From positions 1-44,650 of IMG/VR virus record IMGVR_UViG_3300033151_000827: 44,650 bases of DNA; one strand, given 5' to 3'. A model generated the notes under the pieces. The model was not told the origin of the DNA. It saw nothing but the letters and a program-made list of their open reading frames with translations, and did no database searches. The DNA comes from a virus. The position numbers were made by a program, and so were the translations under genes. Of this stretch, positions 30,456 to 38,644 are shown in pieces; position 1 is the first letter of the stretch, and each line of letters begins with the position of its first letter.

Positions 30456-30761
30456 ATGGAAGAACAATTGCTACAAACAATACAAACAATACCATGGTCA
30501 ATTTTTTTACAATTGTCTATTGTAGCTATTATAGGTCTTTTGTTTAAAAAATTCTATGATAATATTACCTCTTATGTAATGTTTCGTTCAAATCCAGATT
30601 TAGGTAAAAATGTAAGAGTAAAGATTAATGGTAATCTTGGAACTATAATAAAGTTTAATTGGAAATTTATTTATATTCAATTAGAAGAAAATGATACTGT
30701 TTTATTAGTTCCTATAACAAGATGGATTATCCAGACATGGGAAATTTGTAAAATTAAATAA
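30456..30761 (+). CDS. Small MscS-like membrane protein, 101 aa
   Basis: One membrane helix (residues ~13-32, WSIFLQLSIVAIIGLLFKKF) is followed by a beta segment (LGKNVRVKINGNLGTIIKFN; IYIQLEENDTVLLVPITRWI), the order found in the pore helix and beta domain of MscS-type mechanosensitive channels, but without the full C-terminal domain. It could form a minimal channel or a lysis accessory. TTGAGG is a moderate ribosome-binding site. It lies in the lysis-type cluster 18 bases after the holin-like gene. Confidence 0.6.
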   Translation: MEEQLLQTIQTIPWSIFLQLSIVAIIGLLFKKFYDNITSYVMFRSNPDLGKNVRVKINGNLGTIIKFNWKFIYIQLEENDTVLLVPITRWIIQTWEICKIK

Positions 30762-30775
30762 GAAAGGGTTCGAAA

Positions 30776-31339
30776 ATGGATTATAAGAAAGAGTTGTTTA
30801 GAATATTAGAAAAGAATATGACCGAAAAGGGTTATAAATTATTTAGTGGGATATGTAAAATTATTCCAGATATCTGGAATAGACCTACTGCTTCAACAGG
30901 GAAGTATCATAAAAAAAGAAATGGTGAAATTTCAACTAATGCTGAACATACATATGATTTAGTTTATGCTACAACTAAAATATCTAGAATGTTTAATGTT
31001 AATATGAAAACACCTGCTGCTGATAAGCTATTAATTGCTGCAGCATTACATGATTCCTTAAAGTATGGGATGTTAGGAAATAGACCACATACTGATAGTA
31101 AACATGATAAATATGCAGCTGATATGGTTTCTAGCAATAAAGAAAATTTTGAAAAGATAATGACTGAAGAACAATTTTTTGTAATGGAAGAAATGATAAG
31201 ATTTCATTCTGGACAATGGTCGACAGATGTTATTAACAAACATAAATTTGATTTTAAAGATTATAATCCAGAAACTCTTTTTCTACACATACTTGATATG
31301 CTTTCAACAGCAGCTTGTATTCAAACAGATTTAGAATAA
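30776..31339 (+). CDS. HD-domain phosphohydrolase, 187 aa
   Basis: The metal ligands of the HD superfamily are in order: H58 in NAEHTYDLV, H92-D93 in AAALHDSLKYG, His in RFHSGQW, and an Asp in LHILDMLST. These enzymes hydrolyse nucleotides (5'-nucleotidase or dNTPase type) or cyclic dinucleotides. Length is short, single-domain. In a phage it may adjust nucleotide pools or degrade a host defence signal; the substrate cannot be read from the sequence. GAAAGGG lies before ATG. It separates lysis-like genes from the baseplate block. Confidence 0.75.
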   Translation: MDYKKELFRILEKNMTEKGYKLFSGICKIIPDIWNRPTASTGKYHKKRNGEISTNAEHTYDLVYATTKISRMFNVNMKTPAADKLLIAAALHDSLKYGMLGNRPHTDSKHDKYAADMVSSNKENFEKIMTEEQFFVMEEMIRFHSGQWSTDVINKHKFDFKDYNPETLFLHILDMLSTAACIQTDLE

Positions 31340-31365
31340 ATTAAATAACAAGGAGTAATAATTAC

Positions 31366-32019
31366 ATGGTGGCTTTCACTTCATACTCATTAGTCCCTGA
31401 ATTACAATCCGCTTATGGTAAATTTATATTATCCACTACATTAAATAGAGATCAAATTGATAACCCTGTTATAATACCTGATATGTATTTAACTGAAAAT
31501 TCATTTTTAAATATGTTATTTAATAATGATTATAATTTATCTGATTATTCTTATTTATTTGATAATCAAGATCCTGCTTCTGTTGTACCAAGAATAGCAA
31601 CAACTCGGTTACAAATATATCCAGGATCTTCTAAATATTTAATTATGGATGATGAAGGTTCTAATATTTTTAATTTACAAGCTGATGATTTTTTAATGTT
31701 AGATTCTTTATTAGCTTATAGAAATGATTCTACAGCTTTAACTATTATAGATTCAACTACAGTAACAGTTTTTGATTCAACTAGTAATGTATTAGCTACA
31801 TCTTTTGATATTTTAACAACTGAATTATCAAAAATGATTTACTTATATTTAAATTTAGAAATTTATGAGGTATACTCAGACTATAATAATTTACAAATAA
31901 TTTCAACAGGAGGTTTGTTAGAAACTTGTTACGAAACATACTTAATAGAACAATTCTTTGTGTTTATAACAACCCAAAGAAAATCTAATCTTCTTTTTGA
32001 TAATTGTGAGGTCACATAA
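31366..32019 (+). CDS. Tail or baseplate-associated protein, 217 aa
   Basis: Reads MVAFTSYSLVPELQSAYGKF and ends NLLFDNCEVT. AAGGAG is ten bases before ATG, and its stop shares one base with the next ATG (TAATG). Composition (Asn, Asp, Ser, Leu; 'NSFLNMLFNNDYNLSDYSYL') and coupling to the 906-aa baseplate protein suggest an assembly partner, in the role of small baseplate proteins of other myoviruses. No family recognised. Confidence 0.55.
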   Translation: MVAFTSYSLVPELQSAYGKFILSTTLNRDQIDNPVIIPDMYLTENSFLNMLFNNDYNLSDYSYLFDNQDPASVVPRIATTRLQIYPGSSKYLIMDDEGSNIFNLQADDFLMLDSLLAYRNDSTALTIIDSTTVTVFDSTSNVLATSFDILTTELSKMIYLYLNLEIYEVYSDYNNLQIISTGGLLETCYETYLIEQFFVFITTQRKSNLLFDNCEVT

Positions 32020-34739
32020 TGCCCAGAAATATTGATGATTTTTGGAAAATTCTTTCTGAAATACAAGGCAATACTACAGATTTAACTGAACCTGTTAAAG
32101 CTATTGCTCATAATGAGCAAGCAACAATAGATAGGTTTATGAATAATGTAGTTGATCAAATATCCTATAATTCAGCTGACTGGACCAGAATAAAAGCTTT
32201 TATAACAGATTGGTGTGCAGCACATAGAACCGTATCTACTTATCAAAGCAACATTAGTGATATCTATGAAATACCAAATGATCAATTAGATGAATTGTTT
32301 AGAAGTTTCGGTTATCCTTATTCAGCTTCAATAAAAGATTCAACATCTAATGAACCACCACAGAATAAAATTAATTTCTTTTTAGATTTAGTAAATTTAT
32401 ATAAAATAAAAGGCACACCACAAGCGTTATTAGATGTCTTTAAATATTATGGTATTTCAGATCTTGATATATATGAATTTCAATTGCAATTAGAAGAAAG
32501 AACAGGTAAAAATAATGATGATTTAATTTTTAAAGGGCAGATTACTGTTGGTACTTCTGGAGATACATCTCCTATATATTTACCTTTCAAATTTTTAACA
32601 GAAAATGATCCTCATTGGTTTCAAACAGAATCTCAAATACGAGAATTACTTGCAAATAACAATATTAATTTTCCATCAACAACTCCATACTTTGCTGTTA
32701 AACCTGTTTTTGATGAAGAAGCAATTGATGCCGCAACAGGGATGTTAGTTAGAAGAGTTCAAGATCAACATGATCTTTGGGAAGATAGTGGTTTACCATC
32801 TGAAAACTCTCTAATAGTATTACCACAAGATGCAGTTATAACTATTCTTGGTGAAACAACATCAATGTTAACTCTTTATTTAGCATGTATATATACATTC
32901 AACAAAGAGTTTTATGTAGGAGCTCCAGCTTCACGTTTTATTTGTTATGATGGAACTAATGTTGTAAGTGCTAATATCATGGATGAATTTAGACATATAA
33001 CAGGTAGAAAGATATTTACAAGAGAAGAATGGAAAGAAAGATGGGAAGAATATCTAGATACATTTTCTCGTATTATTTCAGATAACTTTTTACAAGTTTC
33101 TACTGATGCTGGAGATGTTCTTGGAAATCTAAATCCGAATATTAAAAATGATTTAGATAATTTAGCTGCTGATAATATTGAAGTGCTCGGTACCTTATTA
33201 ACAGATTTAGGGGAATGGGTAAGAAATAATATTAGTTATGGTTTTATTAATCTTAGTTATATTTTATTTGGTTTGGATTCTTTCTTTGGTCAGATGAGTG
33301 ATGTTGTTGATTTCTTTAAACCTTATAGAGCTCGGTTGATTCCATTAGAACAATTACAATTTAGAAATAGATTATTTAATTCTATTATTATTAATGATGA
33401 ATTAAAAGCTATAAGTGTAGAACTAGATGTTCATGATTTTGTAACTGGAGATGGTGTTCCGTGTTTAGTAGATTCTACTGCATCTTTATTTTATGCAAGA
33501 GAAACATATGATTGTAATTCTTATTTTGATATTGGTGCTGTTACAGATATATCTCAAGATGTATTTATTGAAGTTTATGATGATATACGTGATCGGTTAG
33601 CATGTCCATTGGGTATCAGTAATGGTATTAGTGATAGTACAGCCGCTGTTTATATAGCGAGTAACGCAGGAGCACCAGAAGCACCAATAGTTACATCAAA
33701 TTTAACTGAATTTACTTATCAAACACATGATATAACAAATATAGAAGCTGGTTCAAATACACTAGTGGGTTATCATAAAGAAACACAAATTTCTGGATAT
33801 TCTTTAACTCTCAATTTATTTAATACAATTGATTCTACTATAGAATTTTATAGCCATATTATAACTGAAAAAAATTTAAATAGCTATACAGCTAAAATTT
33901 CTGGTACACCAACAACTTCAAATTATTATATGTCTGCTGATTACGATAACTCTGAATATTCTGGTATTGCACATATTCCTGATGGAACTAATGAGATTAA
34001 AATAAGTGTATTAGATTCAACAAGTCCATTGCCAGCAGAAATAGATAGTACTGGTTATACTGTTGCTGTTAGTCTTTCTAATCTTGTGGATGCTAATCCA
34101 TCAACTTATAATTATACTATCACTAAAAGAACAGAAACATATTTTAAAGTTTTATTTTCAGATAATATGGATTCTAATAATTATTATCTAGATTGGATTA
34201 TTATAAGTCATCCTAAACAAGGAGTCGAAGAATTATCAATAGCACCTGGTATAACAACAAGAACAATTGCATTTACACCAGCGGAAGTTAATACTAATTA
34301 TGGAGTAATGTTAGAATTATTAAATGATGTTGATTCTACGTCAGTAATAATACCTTTTATTGTAACTGAAAAAACAATAACTGGTTTTACTGTAACTTTT
34401 GAAAGAGAAATTGATACAGATAATTATAAATTAATGTGGTCATTACCCTTTAATTCTTCACTTGAACCAGATGAATATAAGTATTATCAGACAGGGCAAT
34501 TTGTTAATTTTGATGGGGTTCCACTCGAATCACCTGCGGATTCAACTGGTAATGTATCTGTATATGTTGAAGGAACACAAACAGTGTTTGATTGTAGTTA
34601 TGGGCGAGATATTGTAGATATAGAAATATCTGATTCAGAATCTTTTTTATTATGGGAAGGTGTTGATGGTATAGGAACAGAAGGATTTCTAACACAAGAA
34701 AATGATAGTCCTACTAATGATTCAAGAATATTACTTTAA
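32019..34739 (+). CDS. Large baseplate/tail-fibre connector protein, 906 aa
   Basis: The N-terminal ~450 residues are helical. FFLDLVNLYKIKGTPQALLD near residue 125 resembles the 'KGT' helix of P2 gpI-like baseplate proteins. Residues ~560-830 hold three tandem beta repeats of about 85-90 residues with a shared ending (NYYMSADYD, NYYLDWIII, NYKLMWSLP) and a shared TEKN/TKRTE/TEKTI turn, probably Ig- or lectin-like fibre domains. The final 70 residues form another beta piece. The likely role is a baseplate wedge or connector to the fibres. Start ATG follows GAGGTCAC. Confidence 0.65.
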   Translation: MPRNIDDFWKILSEIQGNTTDLTEPVKAIAHNEQATIDRFMNNVVDQISYNSADWTRIKAFITDWCAAHRTVSTYQSNISDIYEIPNDQLDELFRSFGYPYSASIKDSTSNEPPQNKINFFLDLVNLYKIKGTPQALLDVFKYYGISDLDIYEFQLQLEERTGKNNDDLIFKGQITVGTSGDTSPIYLPFKFLTENDPHWFQTESQIRELLANNNINFPSTTPYFAVKPVFDEEAIDAATGMLVRRVQDQHDLWEDSGLPSENSLIVLPQDAVITILGETTSMLTLYLACIYTFNKEFYVGAPASRFICYDGTNVVSANIMDEFRHITGRKIFTREEWKERWEEYLDTFSRIISDNFLQVSTDAGDVLGNLNPNIKNDLDNLAADNIEVLGTLLTDLGEWVRNNISYGFINLSYILFGLDSFFGQMSDVVDFFKPYRARLIPLEQLQFRNRLFNSIIINDELKAISVELDVHDFVTGDGVPCLVDSTASLFYARETYDCNSYFDIGAVTDISQDVFIEVYDDIRDRLACPLGISNGISDSTAAVYIASNAGAPEAPIVTSNLTEFTYQTHDITNIEAGSNTLVGYHKETQISGYSLTLNLFNTIDSTIEFYSHIITEKNLNSYTAKISGTPTTSNYYMSADYDNSEYSGIAHIPDGTNEIKISVLDSTSPLPAEIDSTGYTVAVSLSNLVDANPSTYNYTITKRTETYFKVLFSDNMDSNNYYLDWIIISHPKQGVEELSIAPGITTRTIAFTPAEVNTNYGVMLELLNDVDSTSVIIPFIVTEKTITGFTVTFEREIDTDNYKLMWSLPFNSSLEPDEYKYYQTGQFVNFDGVPLESPADSTGNVSVYVEGTQTVFDCSYGRDIVDIEISDSESFLLWEGVDGIGTEGFLTQENDSPTNDSRILL

Positions 34740-34763
34740 GAAACTAACCTAATTTATAATTCA

Positions 34764-34779
34764 GAACAAAATATAAAGT
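34764..34779 (+). promoter_or_regulatory. Box B promoter-like element
   Basis: AGAACAAAATATAAAG, 17 bases before the 34796 gene. No box A nearby. Confidence 0.6.
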
Positions 34780-34795
34780 TATAAGGAAAAATAAT

Positions 34796-35488
34796 ATGTC
34801 AAAAAAAATTAAAACTATAGAAATTTTAGCAAGAGATTTTTATGGAGATACGTGTTTTCTAGATCGAATAAGTGCACAAGATTATAGAAGTGAAAAAACA
34901 CCTCCGACTGGTTATGTTGAAATATATGAAGAAAATGAGAATGGCAAAAAAAAATTACTTGGTAAACATAATTTAGTGTTATATCAAGGGCGTGAATGGG
35001 TTGCACAAAAATTAGTGAATGTAGATAATTCAAATGTAAGTTCTATAAAAGAAGATTTCTTAAGTTGGTTTGGTTTAGGTACAGGAGGAGTAATTCCTGG
35101 TGATCCTTTTAATCCATCTCCACCTACATTAACAGATGACGAATTAAGTACATTAACAATGATTGTAGTATCTGATTCATCTGCCGCAGATTACAATGTA
35201 ATTGATGCAGATCATGATGAAATAGGTAATTATAAAATACCATTTGATTCAGTTGAATTTGAACAAGATGCATTGAATGATGATAAATGGTTAGTAATGA
35301 AAATCATAACTACAGTTGCAGCTAATTATGCAAATGGTAATCAACTAAGCGAAGCAGGTCTATATGTTTCCTCTAGTGCTACTGGGGGTTATAGTGGAGA
35401 TTTTACATTATTTTCGAGAGTAACATTTCCATCATTAGTAAAAACAAGTGATAGACGCTTAATATTCTCTTGGTTTTTATATGTTTAA
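34796..35488 (+). CDS. Tail/baseplate structural protein, 230 aa
   Basis: The segment LGKHNLVLYQGREWVAQKLV (residues ~54-73) followed by a Gly/Pro-rich loop (WFGLGTGGVIPGDPF) and a C-terminal LSEAGLYVSSS...LFSRVTFPSLVKT is the pattern of phage tail-fibre-attachment or baseplate proteins in which the C-terminal part is a beta domain. AAGGAAAA precedes ATG. It lies between the connector gene and the sheath. The exact counterpart in T4 cannot be given. Confidence 0.6.
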   Translation: MSKKIKTIEILARDFYGDTCFLDRISAQDYRSEKTPPTGYVEIYEENENGKKKLLGKHNLVLYQGREWVAQKLVNVDNSNVSSIKEDFLSWFGLGTGGVIPGDPFNPSPPTLTDDELSTLTMIVVSDSSAADYNVIDADHDEIGNYKIPFDSVEFEQDALNDDKWLVMKIITTVAANYANGNQLSEAGLYVSSSATGGYSGDFTLFSRVTFPSLVKTSDRRLIFSWFLYV

Positions 35489-35568
35489 TATTGATAGTTT
35501 TATAGAAAGGAAGATAGAAATAATAGATTAATTAAATTGAATAAATTAATAAATAGGAGGTAAAACTC

Positions 35569-37521
35569 ATGGCTAATGTTTCGCCAGGTGTATATACCAA
35601 AATTATCGATCTTTCTACATTCGTAGCAGCGGTTCCTTCAACAATAGGATTTATCGCTGGCATCACAGAAAAAGGGGAAGATAACAAGTTAAAATTTATA
35701 GGGTCTCGTGCTGAGTTTGTTGGAGAATTTGGAGAGCCTAATATTGCGACTTATGGAAAAAACTATGGACAAGGACCTTATTGTGCATATAATTATTTAG
35801 GAGAATCAGGTTCTTTATATTTCATGCGTATTCTTTCTGATAATGCTACATTATCTAATATCAGAATAGATGCAACGGCAGCTCCAGGAGACTCTACTGC
35901 TGGAATGCAAATAACATATGTTGCCGGTATGAATAGTACAGATGAATTAGGAACTAATTTAGCACAAGATGGTACTGCTTATCCAATTTGTTTCTTGAAT
36001 CCAATTGGAAGAGGTCAGTGGTACAATAAAATCAGTGTTCGTTTAACTGAAGTTGCTAATCCAACTATTTGGGAACAATATATCTTAGATATTTATGAAA
36101 GACAAAGTGATGGTCAAGATGCTATCATTGAATCTTTTATTGTTTCTTTTGATGTAAGAGCAAAAGATTCAGCTGGAGATTCAGTTTGGATCGTAGATGT
36201 TCTACAAAAATATTCTTCAATTATGAGAGCTCAAATGTTTATTGATGAAGATACTGATAGATTCTCAGCTGGTTATGATGCAAATGTTAGAGTTTATGAT
36301 AATGATTTAGATACTAATGTTGATGCTAATTTAACAGTTGGTTCTGCTGATTTAACAGATAACAAACAAGACTTCTCTGATTGGGAATTATCAGGTGGTG
36401 TTGGAGATTATGTTATTGTTGTAAAAGATGCAAAAGGAACTGAGATTTGGGGATGGTGTGGCGAGACTGGTGGTTCTGATGATGAAGTTATTAATGTATA
36501 TTCTGATAAAGCACTTACTACTCAAACATGGAATGGAGCCGTATCTGATTTTGATATAACTTCAACTCTTGAATATCGTATCAAAAAATCTTATGGTTCT
36601 GTTACACAAGCATTTATATCAGCTAACCCTGTTCCATTAAGAAAAGGTACTGATGGTGATTTGTTAGATGATACTGGAGCTTTAGATTCTGTAGAAGCAA
36701 CTACTCTTTTAAATCAAGCTTATGGCGGTATTATTGATGGTGATGTTTTAGATACAGAAAATGTTTATTTCTCAATGGTGTTTGATTGTGGTTATCCATC
36801 TGATGTAAAATCTTCTATTAGTACATTAGTACAAACTAGAAGAGATTGTGTTGCTATTATGGATAATGGAGATAATCCAACTTCTAACTTAGCATTAACA
36901 GAAAGATTAGATACTAATACATTTAATAATTATTTCTGTGCATTATATGAATCATATAATAAAGTGTTTGATCCATTTACAGGTCAAGATGCGTGGTTCT
37001 CGCCTATATATCATATGTCATATATTTTACCAAGAAATGATAATGTCGCTGAAATTTGGTTTGCTGCAGCTGGTTTTAATAGAGCTGCTATTGATACAAT
37101 CAAAGAATTGCGTTATAATCCAAGACTTGGTCAAAGAGATCAATTATACTTAAAACAATTAAATCCAATTGTAAAATTTAATCCTGGTTATGTAGTTTGG
37201 GGGCAGTTAACAACTCAAGCAAAAGCCAGTGCTTTACAAGATTTAAATATTGTTCGTATGGTTCTTTATATTAAGAGAGCATTTGAAGAGTACTGTCGTT
37301 TCTTTATTTTTGAACAAAATGATGAAATTACATGGAGCCAAGTTTCTGGACAACTTGTAGCCTTCTTAGAAGTTATTAGAAGAAAACGTGGATTGAATAA
37401 TTATTCAGTTGACGTAGGCGCTACTGAGTATGAAAGAAAAACTAAAAAGTTTCATGTAAATGTAACTCTTGATCCAACTAGAACTGTTGAACAAATTGAA
37501 TTGAATTTCTTTATAGTATAA
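35569..37521 (+). CDS. Contractile tail sheath protein, 650 aa
   Basis: N-terminal SPGVYTKIIDLSTF (residues 5-18) is the classical start of T4 gp18-type sheath proteins, followed by FIAGITEKGEDN. A variable, surface-exposed middle domain occupies residues ~90-350. The C-terminal ~200 residues give the sheath core: RDCVAIMDNGDNPTSN, AAGFNRAAIDTI, LNIVRMVLYIKRAFEEYCRF and the final beta strands KKFHVNVTLDPTRTVEQIEL. A long, strong ribosome-binding site (TAGGAGGTAA) reflects high expression. A strong terminator follows directly. It contracts during injection to drive the tube through the envelope. There is no box B in the usual place; TAATAAATAGG just upstream may be a variant. Confidence 0.9.
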   Translation: MANVSPGVYTKIIDLSTFVAAVPSTIGFIAGITEKGEDNKLKFIGSRAEFVGEFGEPNIATYGKNYGQGPYCAYNYLGESGSLYFMRILSDNATLSNIRIDATAAPGDSTAGMQITYVAGMNSTDELGTNLAQDGTAYPICFLNPIGRGQWYNKISVRLTEVANPTIWEQYILDIYERQSDGQDAIIESFIVSFDVRAKDSAGDSVWIVDVLQKYSSIMRAQMFIDEDTDRFSAGYDANVRVYDNDLDTNVDANLTVGSADLTDNKQDFSDWELSGGVGDYVIVVKDAKGTEIWGWCGETGGSDDEVINVYSDKALTTQTWNGAVSDFDITSTLEYRIKKSYGSVTQAFISANPVPLRKGTDGDLLDDTGALDSVEATTLLNQAYGGIIDGDVLDTENVYFSMVFDCGYPSDVKSSISTLVQTRRDCVAIMDNGDNPTSNLALTERLDTNTFNNYFCALYESYNKVFDPFTGQDAWFSPIYHMSYILPRNDNVAEIWFAAAGFNRAAIDTIKELRYNPRLGQRDQLYLKQLNPIVKFNPGYVVWGQLTTQAKASALQDLNIVRMVLYIKRAFEEYCRFFIFEQNDEITWSQVSGQLVAFLEVIRRKRGLNNYSVDVGATEYERKTKKFHVNVTLDPTRTVEQIELNFFIV

Positions 37522-37527
37522 TAACAA

Positions 37528-37568
37528 AAAAAAGGACTTACATAAAATATTAGTGTAAGTCCTTTTTT
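37528..37568. terminator. Strong bidirectional terminator after the sheath gene
   Basis: AAAAAAGGACTTACA (37528-37542) pairs perfectly with TGTAAGTCCTTTTTT (37554-37568) around 11 bases. Shared with the convergent 37577 gene. Confidence 0.95.
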
Positions 37569-37576
37569 CACGTAAT

Positions 37577-37936
37577 TTATTCTTCTTTGTAGTTATTCAT
37601 TAATATCATTACAGCCATACTTAATAATATCCAATTAAACATTAACCACCACCAACCACACCCAAGAGCCCATAATACATTTAATCCTAAAACTCCTACA
37701 AACTCACGATTTGGTTTTATTATCTTATCTAATATAAATAATATTATAAAAAACCACATACTAACGAGAAGTATAAATACATAAATATATGATATCCATA
37801 AATATGATTCATAAAAATTTTTAAAAATTCCTAAAGTAAGTACAACAAAACCTAAAGATATTGGATATGGTATGTTTGTAAGTCTTGTTTTTGTTAAAAT
37901 ATGTTTAGTTTTTTTAGATGCTAAATGTCTAGTCAC
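37577..37936 (-). CDS. Multi-helix membrane protein, 119 aa
   Basis: After a basic N-terminus (MTRHLASKKTKHILTKTRLT) there are about four membrane helices: ISLGFVVLTLGIFKNF, LWISYIYVFILLVSMWFFII, FVGVLGLNVLWALGCG and WWWLMFNWILLSMAVMIL. It ends NNYKEE. AGGAGAAT precedes ATG on the minus strand. It is a single-gene unit inserted, in reverse, between the sheath and the tube genes, bounded by its own promoter region and a terminator: a moron-like arrangement. Function unknown; membrane morons in phages often change host surface or block superinfection. Confidence 0.7.
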   Translation of the reverse strand: MTRHLASKKTKHILTKTRLTNIPYPISLGFVVLTLGIFKNFYESYLWISYIYVFILLVSMWFFIILFILDKIIKPNREFVGVLGLNVLWALGCGWWWLMFNWILLSMAVMILMNNYKEE

Positions 37937-37975
37937 AATTATTCTCCTATTTAAAATAAATGTTTATTCTTATTA

Positions 37976-38046
37976 GTAATTAATATATATAATAAAACCT
38001 TATTATACTTAACAATACTAGTATAAATAAAGAACAAAATATAAAA
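37976..38046. promoter_or_regulatory. Divergent promoter region, box A plus box B
   Basis: Box A GTAATTAATATATATAATA (37976-37994) and box B AGAACAAAATATAAAA (38031-38046). Here the gap is longer than in the other pairs, and GTATAAATAA also lies at 38021-38030. It lies between the leftward membrane gene and the rightward HAD gene. Confidence 0.55.
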
Positions 38047-38062
38047 CTTAAGGATTATATAA

Positions 38063-38569
38063 ATGACAAAAAAAATAATAGATGATAATGAATCAATAGG
38101 TGGATTTGCTATAGATTCATTTCCTGGAGAAAAGAAGAAAAAGAAAAGAGAAATTATAAGAACTGTCTATCCTGAAAGTAAAGAAGAGAAGTTACCAAAA
38201 AGAGCTATGATTGATTTAGATGGCACAATACATGCCTATTCACAAGGTTATAAAGATGGTGAGATTTATGATAACCCTTTCAAGGGAGCAAAAGAAGTTA
38301 TTGATTGGTTGAAAAGAAATGGTTATGAAATTGTTATCTTTACAACAAGAGCATCTAAAGCAAATGCGGAAGAGTTAGGCGGTGATTTTAAAGAGCAAAT
38401 TAAAAAAGTAGCAAGATGGTTAAAACAAAATGATATTTATTTTGATAAGATTACAGCTGAGAAATTAGCTGCACAGTTTTACATTGATGATAAGGCAATA
38501 CATATATCGAATGGTGATTGGAATACTGTCTTAAATGTTATTAAGAAAAGAGATAAATATTTAAAATAA
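38063..38569 (+). CDS. HAD-superfamily phosphatase, 168 aa
   Basis: Catalytic motif I AMIDLDGTIHAY gives nucleophile D51 and D53. Motif II is VIFTTRASK with T95. A motif III lysine lies in the KKVARWLK or AEKLAAQ region, and motif IV is FYIDDKA (D142-D143). The first ~45 residues are a basic, probably disordered extension (PGEKKKKKREII). The domain resembles small phage and bacterial HAD enzymes annotated as polynucleotide kinase-phosphatase-like or 5'-nucleotidase-like. The substrate is unknown. AAGGATTAT is the likely ribosome-binding site. It sits alone between sheath and tube genes, in its own transcript. Confidence 0.8.
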   Translation: MTKKIIDDNESIGGFAIDSFPGEKKKKKREIIRTVYPESKEEKLPKRAMIDLDGTIHAYSQGYKDGEIYDNPFKGAKEVIDWLKRNGYEIVIFTTRASKANAEELGGDFKEQIKKVARWLKQNDIYFDKITAEKLAAQFYIDDKAIHISNGDWNTVLNVIKKRDKYLK

Positions 38570-38593
38570 TCTGTTAGTTATTTGGTATTTTTT

Positions 38594-38609
38594 AGAACAA
38601 AATATAAAA
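38594..38609 (+). promoter_or_regulatory. Box B promoter-like element
   Basis: AGAACAAAATATAAAA, preceded by GGTATTTTTT. It drives the tube and baseplate block from 38645 onward. Confidence 0.65.
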
Positions 38610-38644
38610 GAATAATTAATTAGAAAATATAGGAGATTAAAACG

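Noticed and set aside
35540-35566. Box B for the sheath gene (TTGAATAAATTAATAAATAGG)
   Set aside because: It keeps only the AATAAATA part and lacks AGAAC; too degenerate to list as a promoter, so only mentioned with the sheath gene.
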